A DNA stretch of 45,556 nucleotides from an uncultured Eubacteriales bacterium (GCA_902761365.1 CACWJZ010000026.1:1-45556); one strand, 5' to 3'. Positions 7,628 through 16,386 are shown, counted from the first letter of the stretch. Numbers and translations: made by a program. The notes: a model not told the origin generated them from the letters alone.

Positions 7628-8866
7628 ATGTACACCTTTGAAGATAAGCTTTGTGAATACGCTCAGCTCCTGGTCCGGGTGGGCGTGAACGTGCAGAAGG
7701 GCCAGAATCTGGTCATCACCAGTCAGGTGGACCAGGCGCCCTTCGCCCGGCTCTGCTCCCAGGCGGCCTACGACGCCGGCGCGCGGCTGGTGGATATGGC
7801 CTGGTCCGACGACGCCATGAGCCGCATGAACTACCTGTATGCGGCGGACGACACCTTTGACGTGATCCCCGAGTACCGCATCCGGTTCAACACGGACTAC
7901 GCCGAGGGCAACGCCTGCTTCCTGCACCTCATCTCCTCCGACCCGGAGAATCTGAAGGGCGTGGACCCCAGCCGCCTGGAGCGGGCCCAGCGGGCCTATG
8001 GCAAGTACATGAAGCGGTATCGGGAGCTGGGCATGGGGAGCTTCTTCCCCTGGAGCATCGGGGCGCTGGCGTCCCCCTCCTGGGCCAAGCGGGTGTTCCC
8101 GGACCTGCCCGCCGACGAGGCCGTGGCCGCCCTGTGGGAGAAGATCTTCATGGCCGTCCGGGTCACCGGCGACGGCACCGCCGTGGAGAAGTGGCAGCGG
8201 CATCAGGAGAATCTGCAGCACCACGTGGAGGTGTTGAACGGCTACGCCTTCGACCGGCTCCACTACTACAACGCCCTCGGCTCTGACTTCACCGTGGGCC
8301 TCTGCAAGGGCCACATTTGGTGCGCGGGCGGCGAGAAGACCCCCAAGGGCCAGTTCTTCATGCCCAACATGCCCACGGAGGAGGTGTTCACCGCCCCCGA
8401 CCGGGCCCGCTGCGACGGCGTCATCTGCGCGGCCCTGCCCCTCAGCAAGGATGGGAACGTGATCCGGGACATCCGCTTCGTGGTGAAGGAGGGCAGGATC
8501 GTGGAGGCCACGGCGTCCACCGCGGAGGAGATATTGCAAAAGTCCATCGCCGTGGACGAGGGCGCGTCCCGCTTCGGGGAGGTGGCCCTGGTGCCCTACG
8601 ATTCCCCCATCAGCAACGCCAAGACCCTCTTCTACAACACCCTTTTCGACGAGAACGCCGCCTGCCACCTGGCCTTTGGCGAGGCGTACCCCATGACCGT
8701 GGCGGGGGCCATGGACATGACCGAGACGGAGCGTTTGGCCGCGGGCCTCAACAAGTCCATCACCCATGTGGACTTCATGGTGGGCACCGCCGATCTGAGC
8801 ATCGACGGCTACACCGCGGATGGCCGCTGCGTCCCCGTCTTTAGGAACGGCAACTTCGTCTTTTGA
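7628..8866 (+). CDS. M29 family aminopeptidase
   Basis: A 412-residue cytosolic enzyme matching the length of the M29 (AmpS/PepS/AmpT) metallo-aminopeptidases, which use two metal ions to release N-terminal amino acids from peptides. The N-terminal domain (LVRVGVNVQKGQNLVI) is typical. The catalytic half shows the conserved Glu pair in MPTEEVFTAPD, a second Glu in DENAACHLAFGEAYP, and the His/Asp ligands in ITHVDFMVGTADLSIDG. A GAAAGGAAA ribosome site precedes the ATG. It follows the transporter by 100 nt and may be cotranscribed with it and with the secreted protein downstream. Confidence 0.92.
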   Translation: MYTFEDKLCEYAQLLVRVGVNVQKGQNLVITSQVDQAPFARLCSQAAYDAGARLVDMAWSDDAMSRMNYLYAADDTFDVIPEYRIRFNTDYAEGNACFLHLISSDPENLKGVDPSRLERAQRAYGKYMKRYRELGMGSFFPWSIGALASPSWAKRVFPDLPADEAVAALWEKIFMAVRVTGDGTAVEKWQRHQENLQHHVEVLNGYAFDRLHYYNALGSDFTVGLCKGHIWCAGGEKTPKGQFFMPNMPTEEVFTAPDRARCDGVICAALPLSKDGNVIRDIRFVVKEGRIVEATASTAEEILQKSIAVDEGASRFGEVALVPYDSPISNAKTLFYNTLFDENAACHLAFGEAYPMTVAGAMDMTETERLAAGLNKSITHVDFMVGTADLSIDGYTADGRCVPVFRNGNFVF

Positions 8867-8894
8867 TACCACAGACAACAGGAGGAAAAACAGG

Positions 8895-9764
8895 ATGAAA
8901 AAGACCATTGCATTGATGTTGGCGCTGCTGATGCTGTGCACGGCGTCCGTGGCCCTGGCGGAGGAGGACGGGAAGCTGGAGCCCCTGTTCGCCACCGTGG
9001 GTGACGCCCTGGCAGCGGCGGGGGAGAATCCCATCGCCGGCGGCGAGGAAGGCTATTATGCCGTCATCACGGAGCAGGATGGGAAGTACTACCGCTCCGT
9101 GGCCGAGCTGGACGAGAAGGCCCAGGCGCTGGAGCAGGCCATCTGGGAAGCGGACATAGATCATATAGAGGAGGCCTTTGCGGCGCGGGATGAGTATCTC
9201 AAGACCCTGCCCATCGCCTACAGCGAGATGTTCACGGTCGAACCCATGACTGAAGCTGAGATGGACGACCTGGTGGGACAGACCATCGGGGAGCTCCGCG
9301 AGGCGGGCTATGAGGACCGGGAGAGCGGCACGGACGGGGGCGAGAACGAGGAGATGGTCATCGCCTACGTGCTGCAGATCGGCTTCTTCGAGTATCGCTG
9401 CGTGGTGGACGCGGACTTTGAAGCCTATGAGAAGGCCATGGAGGGCGAGCTGGACGACGGCGATTTCGTCGTTCAGGCCGTGCAGGTCCGGGGCATCGCC
9501 AGGGAGGCCTGCTTCAAGCGGTACCATGCGGACGGAACCATCGAAGAGCCCGAGGACCCCTTTGCGGGCCTGGACGAGCTCACCGCGGAGATCATGGACA
9601 TGCTGCAGATGGCCATGGCCGGGGAGCAGGTCGATGTGGAGGCATTCTTTGCCGAGCTGAAGACGCTGTACCCGAACCTTGTGGATTCCATCGATTTCTA
9701 TTGGGAGATGTTTAAGCTGGTCGGGATGGAGAAGCTGGCCTCCATGCTGACGCCCACCGAGTAA
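8895..9764 (+). CDS. Small acidic secreted protein of unknown function
   Basis: A 289-residue protein. The ATG at 8895 is chosen because it follows a GGAGGAAAAACAGG ribosome site and opens directly into a signal peptide (KKTIALMLALLMLCTASVALA with cleavage after ALA). The mature part is strongly acidic, helical in appearance, and contains no motif I recognise. There is no lipobox, so it is probably released or loosely wall-associated. It starts 28 nt after the aminopeptidase and ends before a clear terminator. Alternative functions cannot be argued from sequence. Confidence 0.8.
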   Translation: MKKTIALMLALLMLCTASVALAEEDGKLEPLFATVGDALAAAGENPIAGGEEGYYAVITEQDGKYYRSVAELDEKAQALEQAIWEADIDHIEEAFAARDEYLKTLPIAYSEMFTVEPMTEAEMDDLVGQTIGELREAGYEDRESGTDGGENEEMVIAYVLQIGFFEYRCVVDADFEAYEKAMEGELDDGDFVVQAVQVRGIAREACFKRYHADGTIEEPEDPFAGLDELTAEIMDMLQMAMAGEQVDVEAFFAELKTLYPNLVDSIDFYWEMFKLVGMEKLASMLTPTE

Positions 9765-9792
9765 GGGCGCCCGCCACACCTTCCGACACACA

Positions 9793-9831
9793 AAGGCAAC
9801 TGACTCACGCAAGGAGCCGGTTGCCTTTTTT
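9793..9831 (+). terminator. Intrinsic terminator
   Basis: AAGGCAAC (9793-9800) pairs with GTTGCCTT (9820-9827) and is followed by a T run. It closes the transcription unit ending with the secreted protein. Confidence 0.85.
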
Positions 9832-10292
9832 GCATAGGGGTGATTGTTCTGAAGCCGTTCCCGCGGCGGATGGGCAAGGCATTGGCGAAAGCTTTCCTCT
9901 GCAGCGCGTGCACTGCGAGAGGGGAAGTGGGGATATGGGGATGCTTCGCAACCCCATGCTTGCGGTGGATGAGGTGTTTTCCCCCGGCCCGCCCCCCCTA
10001 TTTTGTCATCCTGAGCGAGGGAGCGTACCGCAAGGTAGAAGAGTGCGTGAGGAACACAAGCGACCGAGTCAAAGGATCTCTGAGCGGCGCTGGACGTGGT
10101 GAGTTGCTTTCACGTGTATAAGCTTTTCCGTTCAGAGGTCCTTCGACTCGGCCTGCGGCCTCGCTCAGGATGACAAGCTTTTTTCGTTGGGGCGTGACGA
10201 GGCGCAGTGGTGTTTTGCGGCGAAGCCGCCTTTCCTATTTGTTAAGGAACCTTTAACTTTTTCGTATTTCTGCCCGACGGGGCGGGGGTTTC
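9832..10292. other. Gene-poor intergenic region
   Basis: No convincing gene is seen here: the short open frames lack ribosome sites and family resemblance. The stretch holds a palindromic repeat element (10003-10176), a GCGGCGAAGCCGC mini-hairpin near 10216, and leads into the promoter of the YARHG gene. Confidence 0.6.
10003..10176. repeat. 174-bp element with long imperfect terminal inverted repeats
   Basis: The left end reads TTGTCATCCTGAGCGAGG and the right end is its reverse complement (CCTCGCTCAGGATGACAA). Internal to both ends a second matching block, CGAGTC(A/G)AAGGA(T/C)CTCTGA, is found near 10064-10085 and again inverted near 10132-10148. The middle is unrelated sequence. It encodes nothing. 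The TGTCATCCTGAGCGA motif is a familiar dispersed intergenic sequence in bacterial genomes; a MITE- or REP-like element is the likeliest reading. Confidence 0.75.
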
Positions 10293-10321
10293 TTGAATTT
10301 GCCGCACCGTTCGCGTATAAT
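10293..10321 (+). promoter_or_regulatory. Sigma-A promoter of the YARHG cluster
   Basis: TTGAAT (10293-10298) and TATAAT (10316-10321) are separated by exactly 17 nt and lie 35 nt before the start codon at 10356. This is the best housekeeping promoter in this part of the window. Confidence 0.8.
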
Positions 10322-10355
10322 AGTGCCAAACCAGCATTATGCGCAGGAGGGGCCA

Positions 10356-11618
10356 ATGGAGCAGGACAGGAGAGTAACGTTTACCGTGAAGCACCCGGGC
10401 CGACTGGCCGTCGTCGTGGTCGTGTCCGTGGGCATCATCCTGCTGGCCGTGGCTTGGGCCCTGTTTTTGGGCAAGGTGACGCGGCAGGTGGCGGACCTGA
10501 GCGCCTATACCACCCTGACCCGCACGGGGGAGACCGTGACGGCGGTGCTGGACCTGGATAGCCTGCTCACGGAGCTGGAGCTCCCCAACCCCCGCACCGA
10601 GCCCAAGGCCGCCCGCAACGGGGCGGTGAAGGCCCTGCTGAACATGAAGCTGGAGCTGGCGTTCACCGAGGAGCCGGACGTGATGACCGTGACCGCGGAC
10701 GTGAACGAGCGGGCCCTGCAGCGGCGGGGCATCGGCCTCAAGGCGCGGACCTGGACCGGCGCGGTGAAGGTGCTGCCCCGGACCACGGCCCAGGAGGAGG
10801 TCGTGGAGGCGCCCCCGGAGGTGGAGAAGCCCCGGACCGTGCTGGCGGAGGGGTATCTCACCTCCCTGCTGGACGAGGAGCTGAAGGGGCTGAACCTGAG
10901 AAAGGTGTGCGAGCAGGTGCACTTTGAGCGGGACCGGCTGGCAAAAGAGATATTTGGTAACAGCTATGTTGCCAAAAAGACGAATCTGTGGTTTATCGTA
11001 TACCCGGAGGGCAGCGAGCACAAAAACTGCTACCGGGCGGTGTATACCCTCGCCGAGACCGGGGCCCCGGAGGGCTGGTCCATCGGCAGCTGCTGCTTCA
11101 CCGTGGACGTGCTGGACCTCAGCTATCGGGCCGGGCTCGTGGGGTTCGCTCGGTCGGAGGCAGCCATGTACGACACCCTGGCGGAGGCCCAGGACCTGTC
11201 CGCTGAATTCGGGGGCTGCACCGTGTACGAGCTCACGGGCGGCAGCGTCATCACCGTGGGGCGGCCCAGCTTCGACTACAACGGCTTCGTCCGCTTCGTG
11301 GGCCTGCCCATGAGCCACCCCCTGCCCGACGGGAGCCTGTGGTCCCCCAGCTGCGACCCCCTGGACGAGGACGACCTGTGGCGGCTGGTGGGCAACGGGG
11401 AGTACACCATGGCGGAGTTTTTGGCGTTTGTCCGCATGGAAATATACGCCCGCCACGGCTACACATTCCCCGAACCGGAGCAGGCGGCCCTGCGGGAGCA
11501 CTTCGCCGCCTGCAGCTGGTATACGGCCACAGAGGACGCCCCGGAGCGGTTTATGACCCCCACGGAGCGCCGAAACCTGGATTTGGTGCGGGAGCTGGAA
11601 GCCCTGCTGGAATCTTAA
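10356..11618 (+). CDS. Membrane-anchored YARHG-domain protein (first paralog)
   Basis: A 420-residue protein starting at ATG 10356 after GCAGGAGGGG. One membrane segment (about residues 17-38) follows a short basic cytoplasmic tail, so the bulk should be extracytoplasmic. The outer part contains one copy of a beta-rich module (about 55-130), a middle domain, and a C-terminal YARHG domain with YARHGY at 364-369 followed by aromatic WY. YARHG domains occur in cell-wall or surface proteins of Firmicutes and their ligand is not known. The second paralog (12379-13932) shares the architecture. Together with the zinc-ribbon protein between them they form one operon. Confidence 0.75.
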   Translation: MEQDRRVTFTVKHPGRLAVVVVVSVGIILLAVAWALFLGKVTRQVADLSAYTTLTRTGETVTAVLDLDSLLTELELPNPRTEPKAARNGAVKALLNMKLELAFTEEPDVMTVTADVNERALQRRGIGLKARTWTGAVKVLPRTTAQEEVVEAPPEVEKPRTVLAEGYLTSLLDEELKGLNLRKVCEQVHFERDRLAKEIFGNSYVAKKTNLWFIVYPEGSEHKNCYRAVYTLAETGAPEGWSIGSCCFTVDVLDLSYRAGLVGFARSEAAMYDTLAEAQDLSAEFGGCTVYELTGGSVITVGRPSFDYNGFVRFVGLPMSHPLPDGSLWSPSCDPLDEDDLWRLVGNGEYTMAEFLAFVRMEIYARHGYTFPEPEQAALREHFAACSWYTATEDAPERFMTPTERRNLDLVRELEALLES

Positions 11619-11637
11619 AACGGAGGTAGATGTACAC

Positions 11638-12366
11638 ATGAAAACGATCCGCACGATCATCGCGACCCTGTCTGCGGTCCTGCTGACCTACGCCCTGGTG
11701 GCCTGGTTCAGCGTCCGCCGGAGCGCAGCCTTTATTCAGCGCACCATCTATCAGGGCTTTGACCAGACCTTCGTGGTGGCCCTGGTCATGGGCAGCGCCT
11801 TTCTGCTCATCGCCGTCATCCTCACCGTGGCCATCTTCAGCACCGACGAGGACGACGACGAGGAGGACGAGGAGCGATACAGGCCCCGGCCGCGGACGAG
11901 GCCGATCCCCCGGGAGGAGCAGGCCTATCGTCGGGTGAGCCGGGATCGGACCCAGGACCAGGGTCGTCCTGCCCGTCGGGAGGACAGCAACTTTGTCCGC
12001 CCCAGGACCCGGGCGGAGGAAACACCCAAACCCCGGAAGCGGATGGCTGACCGGACGGAAGAGCTCGCCTTCCGTGAGGAGGAGGCGCCCGTGAAGCGGG
12101 AAAAGAAAGCCCCCAAGCCCGCGCCCAAGCCTGTGGCGGAGCCGGAGGAGGAGTTTGAAGAGGTCCTGGAGCCCGTGGCGGAGGCCCCCGCGGCGGAGCC
12201 GGAGGAGGTCGAAGAGGTCCAGGAGCCCGTTCCTGAAGCGGAGCCCCAGGCAGCGCCCGACGAAGCCCAGGCGGCGACCGGGGAGGACACCGTCCGCTGC
12301 GTCTATTGCGGCAGCGTCATCAGCCGGGACAGCCTGTTCTGTTCCCACTGCGGGAAGAAACGGTAA
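11638..12366 (+). CDS. Two-TM membrane protein with acidic linker and C-terminal zinc ribbon
   Basis: A 242-residue protein. Two hydrophobic segments (about 5-27 and 42-65) are separated by a short loop. A very acidic patch (DEDDDEEDEE) follows, then about 130 residues of charged, proline- and Glu-rich low-complexity sequence. A C-terminal zinc ribbon at about 220-239 has the spacing C-X2-C-X10-C-X2-C. Topology suggests both ends in the cytoplasm with the zinc ribbon facing inside. The role is unknown; location between two YARHG proteins 19 nt after the first and 12 nt before the second suggests a shared envelope complex. Confidence 0.75.
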   Translation: MKTIRTIIATLSAVLLTYALVAWFSVRRSAAFIQRTIYQGFDQTFVVALVMGSAFLLIAVILTVAIFSTDEDDDEEDEERYRPRPRTRPIPREEQAYRRVSRDRTQDQGRPARREDSNFVRPRTRAEETPKPRKRMADRTEELAFREEEAPVKREKKAPKPAPKPVAEPEEEFEEVLEPVAEAPAAEPEEVEEVQEPVPEAEPQAAPDEAQAATGEDTVRCVYCGSVISRDSLFCSHCGKKR

Positions 12367-12378
12367 GGGGTATCGCCC

Positions 12379-13932
12379 ATGGATGCGAAAGGAAGACAGA
12401 CCCTGTTCACGGTCCTGACGGTGCTGCTGTGCCTGGCCGTGCTGGCCGCGGGGGTGGTGCTGAGCGTCGGCTACTACTCCCAGGGCAAGAACCTGCGGGC
12501 CGTGGATATGAAGAAATACGCCAAGGTGGAGATGGAGGACGAGGTGTACACCGTGTCCGTGGACGCGGATGCCATCGTGAAGGATCATCACCTGCCCAAT
12601 CCCAAAAACACCACTTTGGATTTGAGCCGCTACCCAGACGTGGAGACGGTCTATTCCCTCACCTTCCTGGTGACCCCCCGGGAGGAGGGCGGCTGGCTCA
12701 TCCAGACCGGCAGCGATCGGGCCACTGCGGCCGCCGACCTGCGAAAGGGCGGATTGAAGCTGGTGAACACGGAGTGGATCTGGACCGAGCAGGACATGAA
12801 GAACGCCTACCGGGTCGGGCTCGAATACCCCCGGAAGCTCAGCATGAAGAAGTACGTGCTCTGCGGCAAGAACAGCATGGGGGGCTATGTGCTCACGGTG
12901 GACCACGAGCGGCTGCTCAGGGCCACTGGCTGGGACCTGCCCGCCGACGAGGCCGCCCGCAAGGCCCACACGGGCTACAAGGCGGTGCTGAGCTTGGGGT
13001 ATTATGTGACGCCCCTGATGGAAGGCTTCCTGGTGGAGACCAGCAGCACCCTGGAAAACGTGTACGCCATGCTTCTCGATAACGGGGTGCGGCTCACGGA
13101 CACCACCTGGGTCTACACCCTGGCGGAGGTGGCGGAGCTCTATGATGAGCAGCATCCGCCCGCCCCGGAGCCCACGGCTTTGCCTGAGGCCCCCGCTGAC
13201 CCCACCTGGGAGGCCAGCGCATCCCAGGACAGCCATGGATTTCTGACAAGCCTCCATGGAGTGGACCAGACCCCCATCCGCACGGCCATCCGTGAAGCCA
13301 AGGTGCAGCAGTACGGCAACCGGCTCAAGAGCAGCGAGGTGGCCGCGGCCTGGTTCATCACCGCCAAGGTTGACGAGGCGGCCCATCGGAACTGCTTCCG
13401 CCTGGCGTACACCATCACCACCTCTGGCGGCAAGGAGTATCTGGTGGCGGACGTTTTCGACCTGGTGGCGGATGTGCGGCCCACGGCATCGGACGTGCGG
13501 CTGGTGAAGAAGGGTTCCATCGACGAAGCGGTGCGGACGGACGACTTCGGTCCCGCCCAGTACACCGTGCGCGGTCTCACGGACGGGGCCATGGTCTATG
13601 CTGAGGACAACGGTGCCTCGCCCTTCAACGGCAACGGGCTTCTGTTCCCCGACAGTCTGACGGAGCGGATCACCGATGCGGACGTGTGGCGCTTGGCCGT
13701 GCCTGCGGACAAGACCCTGCTGCAGCTGCTGGGCTTTGGGCGCAATGAGATCTTTGCCCGCTGCGGGAACCGATTCCCGGACAGCAGCGTATACACCAAG
13801 TTTTATTCCAACTATCCCTGGTATCAGCCCAAGGGCAGCGTCAGCTTCGAGACCATCAAAAAGAAGTACCCGGTGGCCGCCGAGAACATCGAGTTTCTCA
13901 AGGCCATGGAGCAATTGATCAAGGAAGGCTAA
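12379..13932 (+). CDS. Membrane-anchored protein with duplicated module and divergent YARHG domain (second paralog)
   Basis: A 517-residue protein with one N-terminal membrane segment (about 10-30). Two tandem copies of a beta-rich module can be aligned by eye: about residues 52-145 (VYTVSVDADAIV ... VNTEWIWTEQDM) and about 170-255 (GYVLTVDHERLL ... LTDTTWVYTLAEV). The first paralog has only one. A middle domain is followed by a C-terminal YARHG-like domain in which the signature is altered to FARCGN (459-464), though the downstream YPWYQ aromatic pair remains. It starts 12 nt after the zinc-ribbon gene. Exported or envelope function is inferred from topology only. Confidence 0.72.
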   Translation: MDAKGRQTLFTVLTVLLCLAVLAAGVVLSVGYYSQGKNLRAVDMKKYAKVEMEDEVYTVSVDADAIVKDHHLPNPKNTTLDLSRYPDVETVYSLTFLVTPREEGGWLIQTGSDRATAAADLRKGGLKLVNTEWIWTEQDMKNAYRVGLEYPRKLSMKKYVLCGKNSMGGYVLTVDHERLLRATGWDLPADEAARKAHTGYKAVLSLGYYVTPLMEGFLVETSSTLENVYAMLLDNGVRLTDTTWVYTLAEVAELYDEQHPPAPEPTALPEAPADPTWEASASQDSHGFLTSLHGVDQTPIRTAIREAKVQQYGNRLKSSEVAAAWFITAKVDEAAHRNCFRLAYTITTSGGKEYLVADVFDLVADVRPTASDVRLVKKGSIDEAVRTDDFGPAQYTVRGLTDGAMVYAEDNGASPFNGNGLLFPDSLTERITDADVWRLAVPADKTLLQLLGFGRNEIFARCGNRFPDSSVYTKFYSNYPWYQPKGSVSFETIKKKYPVAAENIEFLKAMEQLIKEG

Positions 13933-13950
13933 AAAATCGTCATCCCCCGC

Positions 13951-13980
13951 TGCAACCGGGACACCGGCTGCAAGGTGTTG
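13951..13980 (+). promoter_or_regulatory. Candidate ECF-sigma promoter for the first sigma/anti-sigma module
   Basis: TGCAACC (13951-13957) and GGTGTTG (13974-13980) are separated by 16 nt, 22 nt before the GTG start. The AAC-containing -35 box is typical of ECF sigma factors, many of which drive their own operons. The -10 part is uncertain. Confidence 0.4.
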
Positions 13981-14002
13981 TAGATGAAGAAGGGAGCATG
14001 GG

Positions 14003-14515
14003 GTGGAAGAAAGGATCATACCCACAGCGAATTCTCCCATACCGCTGGAGCTGGGCGCTCTCTACGAGGCCTACGCCGATATGATCTATCGGCTGGCCCT
14101 GGTACGCACCCGCAACCGGGCGGACGCGGAGGACGTGCTGCAGGACGTGTTCTTTCGGTGCCTGCGCCGTCAGCCGGTCTTTCGGGACGAGGAACATCAG
14201 AAGGCCTGGCTCATCACGGCCGCCATCAACTCCAGCAAGAGCCTGCTGAGCCGCGCCGACCGCCGTCATGGGGCCGGGGCCGAGGCGCTGGAGTTCCTGT
14301 CCACGGAGGACGATACGGACGCCACCGTGTACAACGCCGTCATGCAGCTGCCGGACAAGTACCGCACCGCCGTGCACCTGTTCTATTATGAAGGATATTC
14401 CGTGGAGGAGATCGGACGAATGACGGAGACCAAACCCTCCACCGTGAAATCCCACCTGCATCGGGCTCGGGAGGCCCTGCGCAAGGTGCTGAAGGAGGAT
14501 GAGCCGGATGTTTGA
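14003..14515 (+). CDS. ECF-type RNA polymerase sigma factor (first module)
   Basis: A 170-residue protein with sigma region 2 (LYEAYADMIYRLALVRTRNR followed by DAEDVLQDVFFRCL) and region 4 (LPDKYRTAVHLFYYEGYSVEEIG, then TVKSHLHRAREALRK), without region 3, as in ECF factors. The start is a GTG at 14003, six nt after AGGGAG; a nearby ATG at 13998 is out of frame and the next in-frame ATG would cut into region 2. It overlaps the anti-sigma gene by 8 nt, indicating coupled synthesis. Its target promoters are unknown; a candidate autoregulatory site lies upstream. Confidence 0.9.
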   Translation: MEERIIPTANSPIPLELGALYEAYADMIYRLALVRTRNRADAEDVLQDVFFRCLRRQPVFRDEEHQKAWLITAAINSSKSLLSRADRRHGAGAEALEFLSTEDDTDATVYNAVMQLPDKYRTAVHLFYYEGYSVEEIGRMTETKPSTVKSHLHRAREALRKVLKEDEPDV

Positions 14516-16379
14516 ACAAAAGTATACTCGTGCCAACGACCGGATTCATCCCCGGAAGGACCTGTTGCAGGAATTGGAAGCTAAATGGGCCGCTGAGGAA
14601 GCCCATGCCGCCGAGGAGGAGCAGAAGGTGGTCCGCCTGCGCACCTGGCCCCGATACGTGGGCATGGCCGCGGGGATCGTGCTCTGCGTGGGCCTGGGCA
14701 TGGGCTCCGTGCTGCTGCTTAGCCGCAGCCGGGGCATGCAGAACAAGATGGCCGCCGCCGAAGCGTCCACGACCATGGACAGCATGATGGCGGAGGAGGA
14801 GCCCAGGATCATCACCGAACCTGCCGACGCGGCGCCGAACGAGTCCGAGATTGAGGACATGGCCGCGGCGGGTGCCCTCCCAGAGGCGGAGAAAGCCGTT
14901 TCCGCCTATGAGCTGTCGGAGCCGCCCAAGGGCTCGCACGTTGCTTTGGACGAGGCGGAGGTGGAGAACACCATTCGTCACGGGGAACTGGAGCGGGTCG
15001 CACAGGAGGCCGGCAACAAGTCGGTACAAATGGCACCCCAGCGAGAGTCGGACGAGGGGCTCGCCGCCCAGCCGGCCGCCACCGGCGCCCCCACCCAAGC
15101 GCCCCAGGCGATGGCTGAGGTCACCGAGACCCAGTACCCCCGGGGAGAGCTCCTGCGGCGGGACGATCTGATCACCGTGTTCCAGCCCACCAGCGAGCAG
15201 GCCCATGTGGTCCGGTACGCCGATAAACAGCTGACCGACGTGTTTTCCCTGAACCTGCGGGAGCGTGACGCCCAGGTGAAGCGGTTCTTCTGGATGGGCA
15301 GCGAGCTGTTGGCCGTCCGCGAAAGGGACGGCGAGACGGAGCTGCTGCGCTTCGACGTGGCCGATTGGAACGCTCCCAAACATCGTAAGAACCTCACTCA
15401 AAGCGGCACCTTCCTGGACGCCGGAGAGATGGACGGGCGGCTCTGCGTCCTGTCCCTCTATCGGGCCACCGAGGAGGAACCCCTGCCCTGGGTAGATGGA
15501 GAGCGGATGGATTATGACCGCGTGCTGCTGGACGACGAGCGGCCTGGCGACACCTTCACTGTGATCACGGTGTACGATCCTGCCCAGGACGGGCTCGCTG
15601 CCCAGACGGCGCTGCTGGCGCAGGGCGACGGCGTGGCCTTCGGGCCAGACGACCTGCTGGTGTGGGCCGAGGGGGAGGACACCGCCCTGTACAGCTTCGC
15701 CTGGGGCCCCGAGGGGCTGCATCTGGCGGCTGAGATCATCCGGGAGGAGACCGTCGTGTCCGCAACGGCCAGGCAGGAGGGCTATGACCTGCTGCTGCAG
15801 GCCGGCGAGAAGGTGGCGCTCCTGACTCTGGACACAGCTTTGCAGGAGCAGGCTCGTACCGCCGGGCCCACGGGGAGCGTGGTGTGCGGCCAGGTGTTTG
15901 AGGATGAAGCCGTGTATCTGACCGCGGACGCCCTTCACGTGATGACGGCGGCGAAGACCCGCGCCCTGCCCCTGGTTGGCGATGGGTTCCGGCGGCTAAG
16001 TGCGGACCGGCTGCTGGTCATATCGGCGGCGGGACAGCTGCAGCTGGTAGCCTTGGACCGTGACGCGCTGGAGGTGGTGAGCGTCATGGAGGTGAAGGAG
16101 GATCTCTCGCTCCTGGTGGAGGACCCCACGTGCCTCGATTACGACCCGGACACGGGCCGCCTGGTGTTCCCGGCAGAGCAAAAGGCCTATCAGTTCCGTA
16201 TCGACGAGGGGAGCGGCGCTGCGCCGCGAGGCTCATCCATGAGCTTCACCGATCACAAGGCGGCGGAGCAACGGGAGCTTCGGTGCCTGCTGCTGCCGGA
16301 GCGGGCCCTGATCTTCACCAAGGACGGCATCGTCATTTGTAATGAGAACTTTGTGCGCCAGCGCACCGAGAAATACTGA
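14508..16379 (+). CDS. Membrane anti-sigma-like protein with extracytoplasmic beta-propeller
   Basis: A 623-residue protein. ATG 14508 is preferred over ATG 14499 because GAAGGAGG ends at 14498 and needs the longer spacing. The N-terminal 48 residues are charged and should lie in the cytoplasm where they could bind the cotranslated sigma factor. One membrane segment follows (about 50-71), then an acidic low-complexity linker to about 215. A long C-terminal region of repeated beta strands (from RDDLITVFQPTSEQ onward) resembles the secreted beta-propeller family (PF09826-like). The predicted role is membrane sequestration of the sigma factor with a sensory propeller outside. The anti-sigma role is inferred from position and topology; no ZAS zinc motif is visible. 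Confidence 0.72.
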   Translation: MFEQKYTRANDRIHPRKDLLQELEAKWAAEEAHAAEEEQKVVRLRTWPRYVGMAAGIVLCVGLGMGSVLLLSRSRGMQNKMAAAEASTTMDSMMAEEEPRIITEPADAAPNESEIEDMAAAGALPEAEKAVSAYELSEPPKGSHVALDEAEVENTIRHGELERVAQEAGNKSVQMAPQRESDEGLAAQPAATGAPTQAPQAMAEVTETQYPRGELLRRDDLITVFQPTSEQAHVVRYADKQLTDVFSLNLRERDAQVKRFFWMGSELLAVRERDGETELLRFDVADWNAPKHRKNLTQSGTFLDAGEMDGRLCVLSLYRATEEEPLPWVDGERMDYDRVLLDDERPGDTFTVITVYDPAQDGLAAQTALLAQGDGVAFGPDDLLVWAEGEDTALYSFAWGPEGLHLAAEIIREETVVSATARQEGYDLLLQAGEKVALLTLDTALQEQARTAGPTGSVVCGQVFEDEAVYLTADALHVMTAAKTRALPLVGDGFRRLSADRLLVISAAGQLQLVALDRDALEVVSVMEVKEDLSLLVEDPTCLDYDPDTGRLVFPAEQKAYQFRIDEGSGAAPRGSSMSFTDHKAAEQRELRCLLLPERALIFTKDGIVICNENFVRQRTEKY

Positions 16380-16386
16380 TTTTCCG

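Noticed and set aside
6025-7635. 536-residue minus frame opposite the UMF1 transporter
   Set aside because: Low-complexity Gly/Asp/His-rich shadow of a clear transporter gene.
9821-10121. Two 93-residue open frames in the intergenic region
   Set aside because: They overlap the palindromic repeat, lack ribosome sites and have no protein-like composition.
11551-14040. 829-residue open frame on the minus strand opposite the YARHG cluster
   Set aside because: It is the antisense of GC-rich coding DNA, has His/Gly/Arg-rich composition with no domain, and conflicts with well-supported genes.
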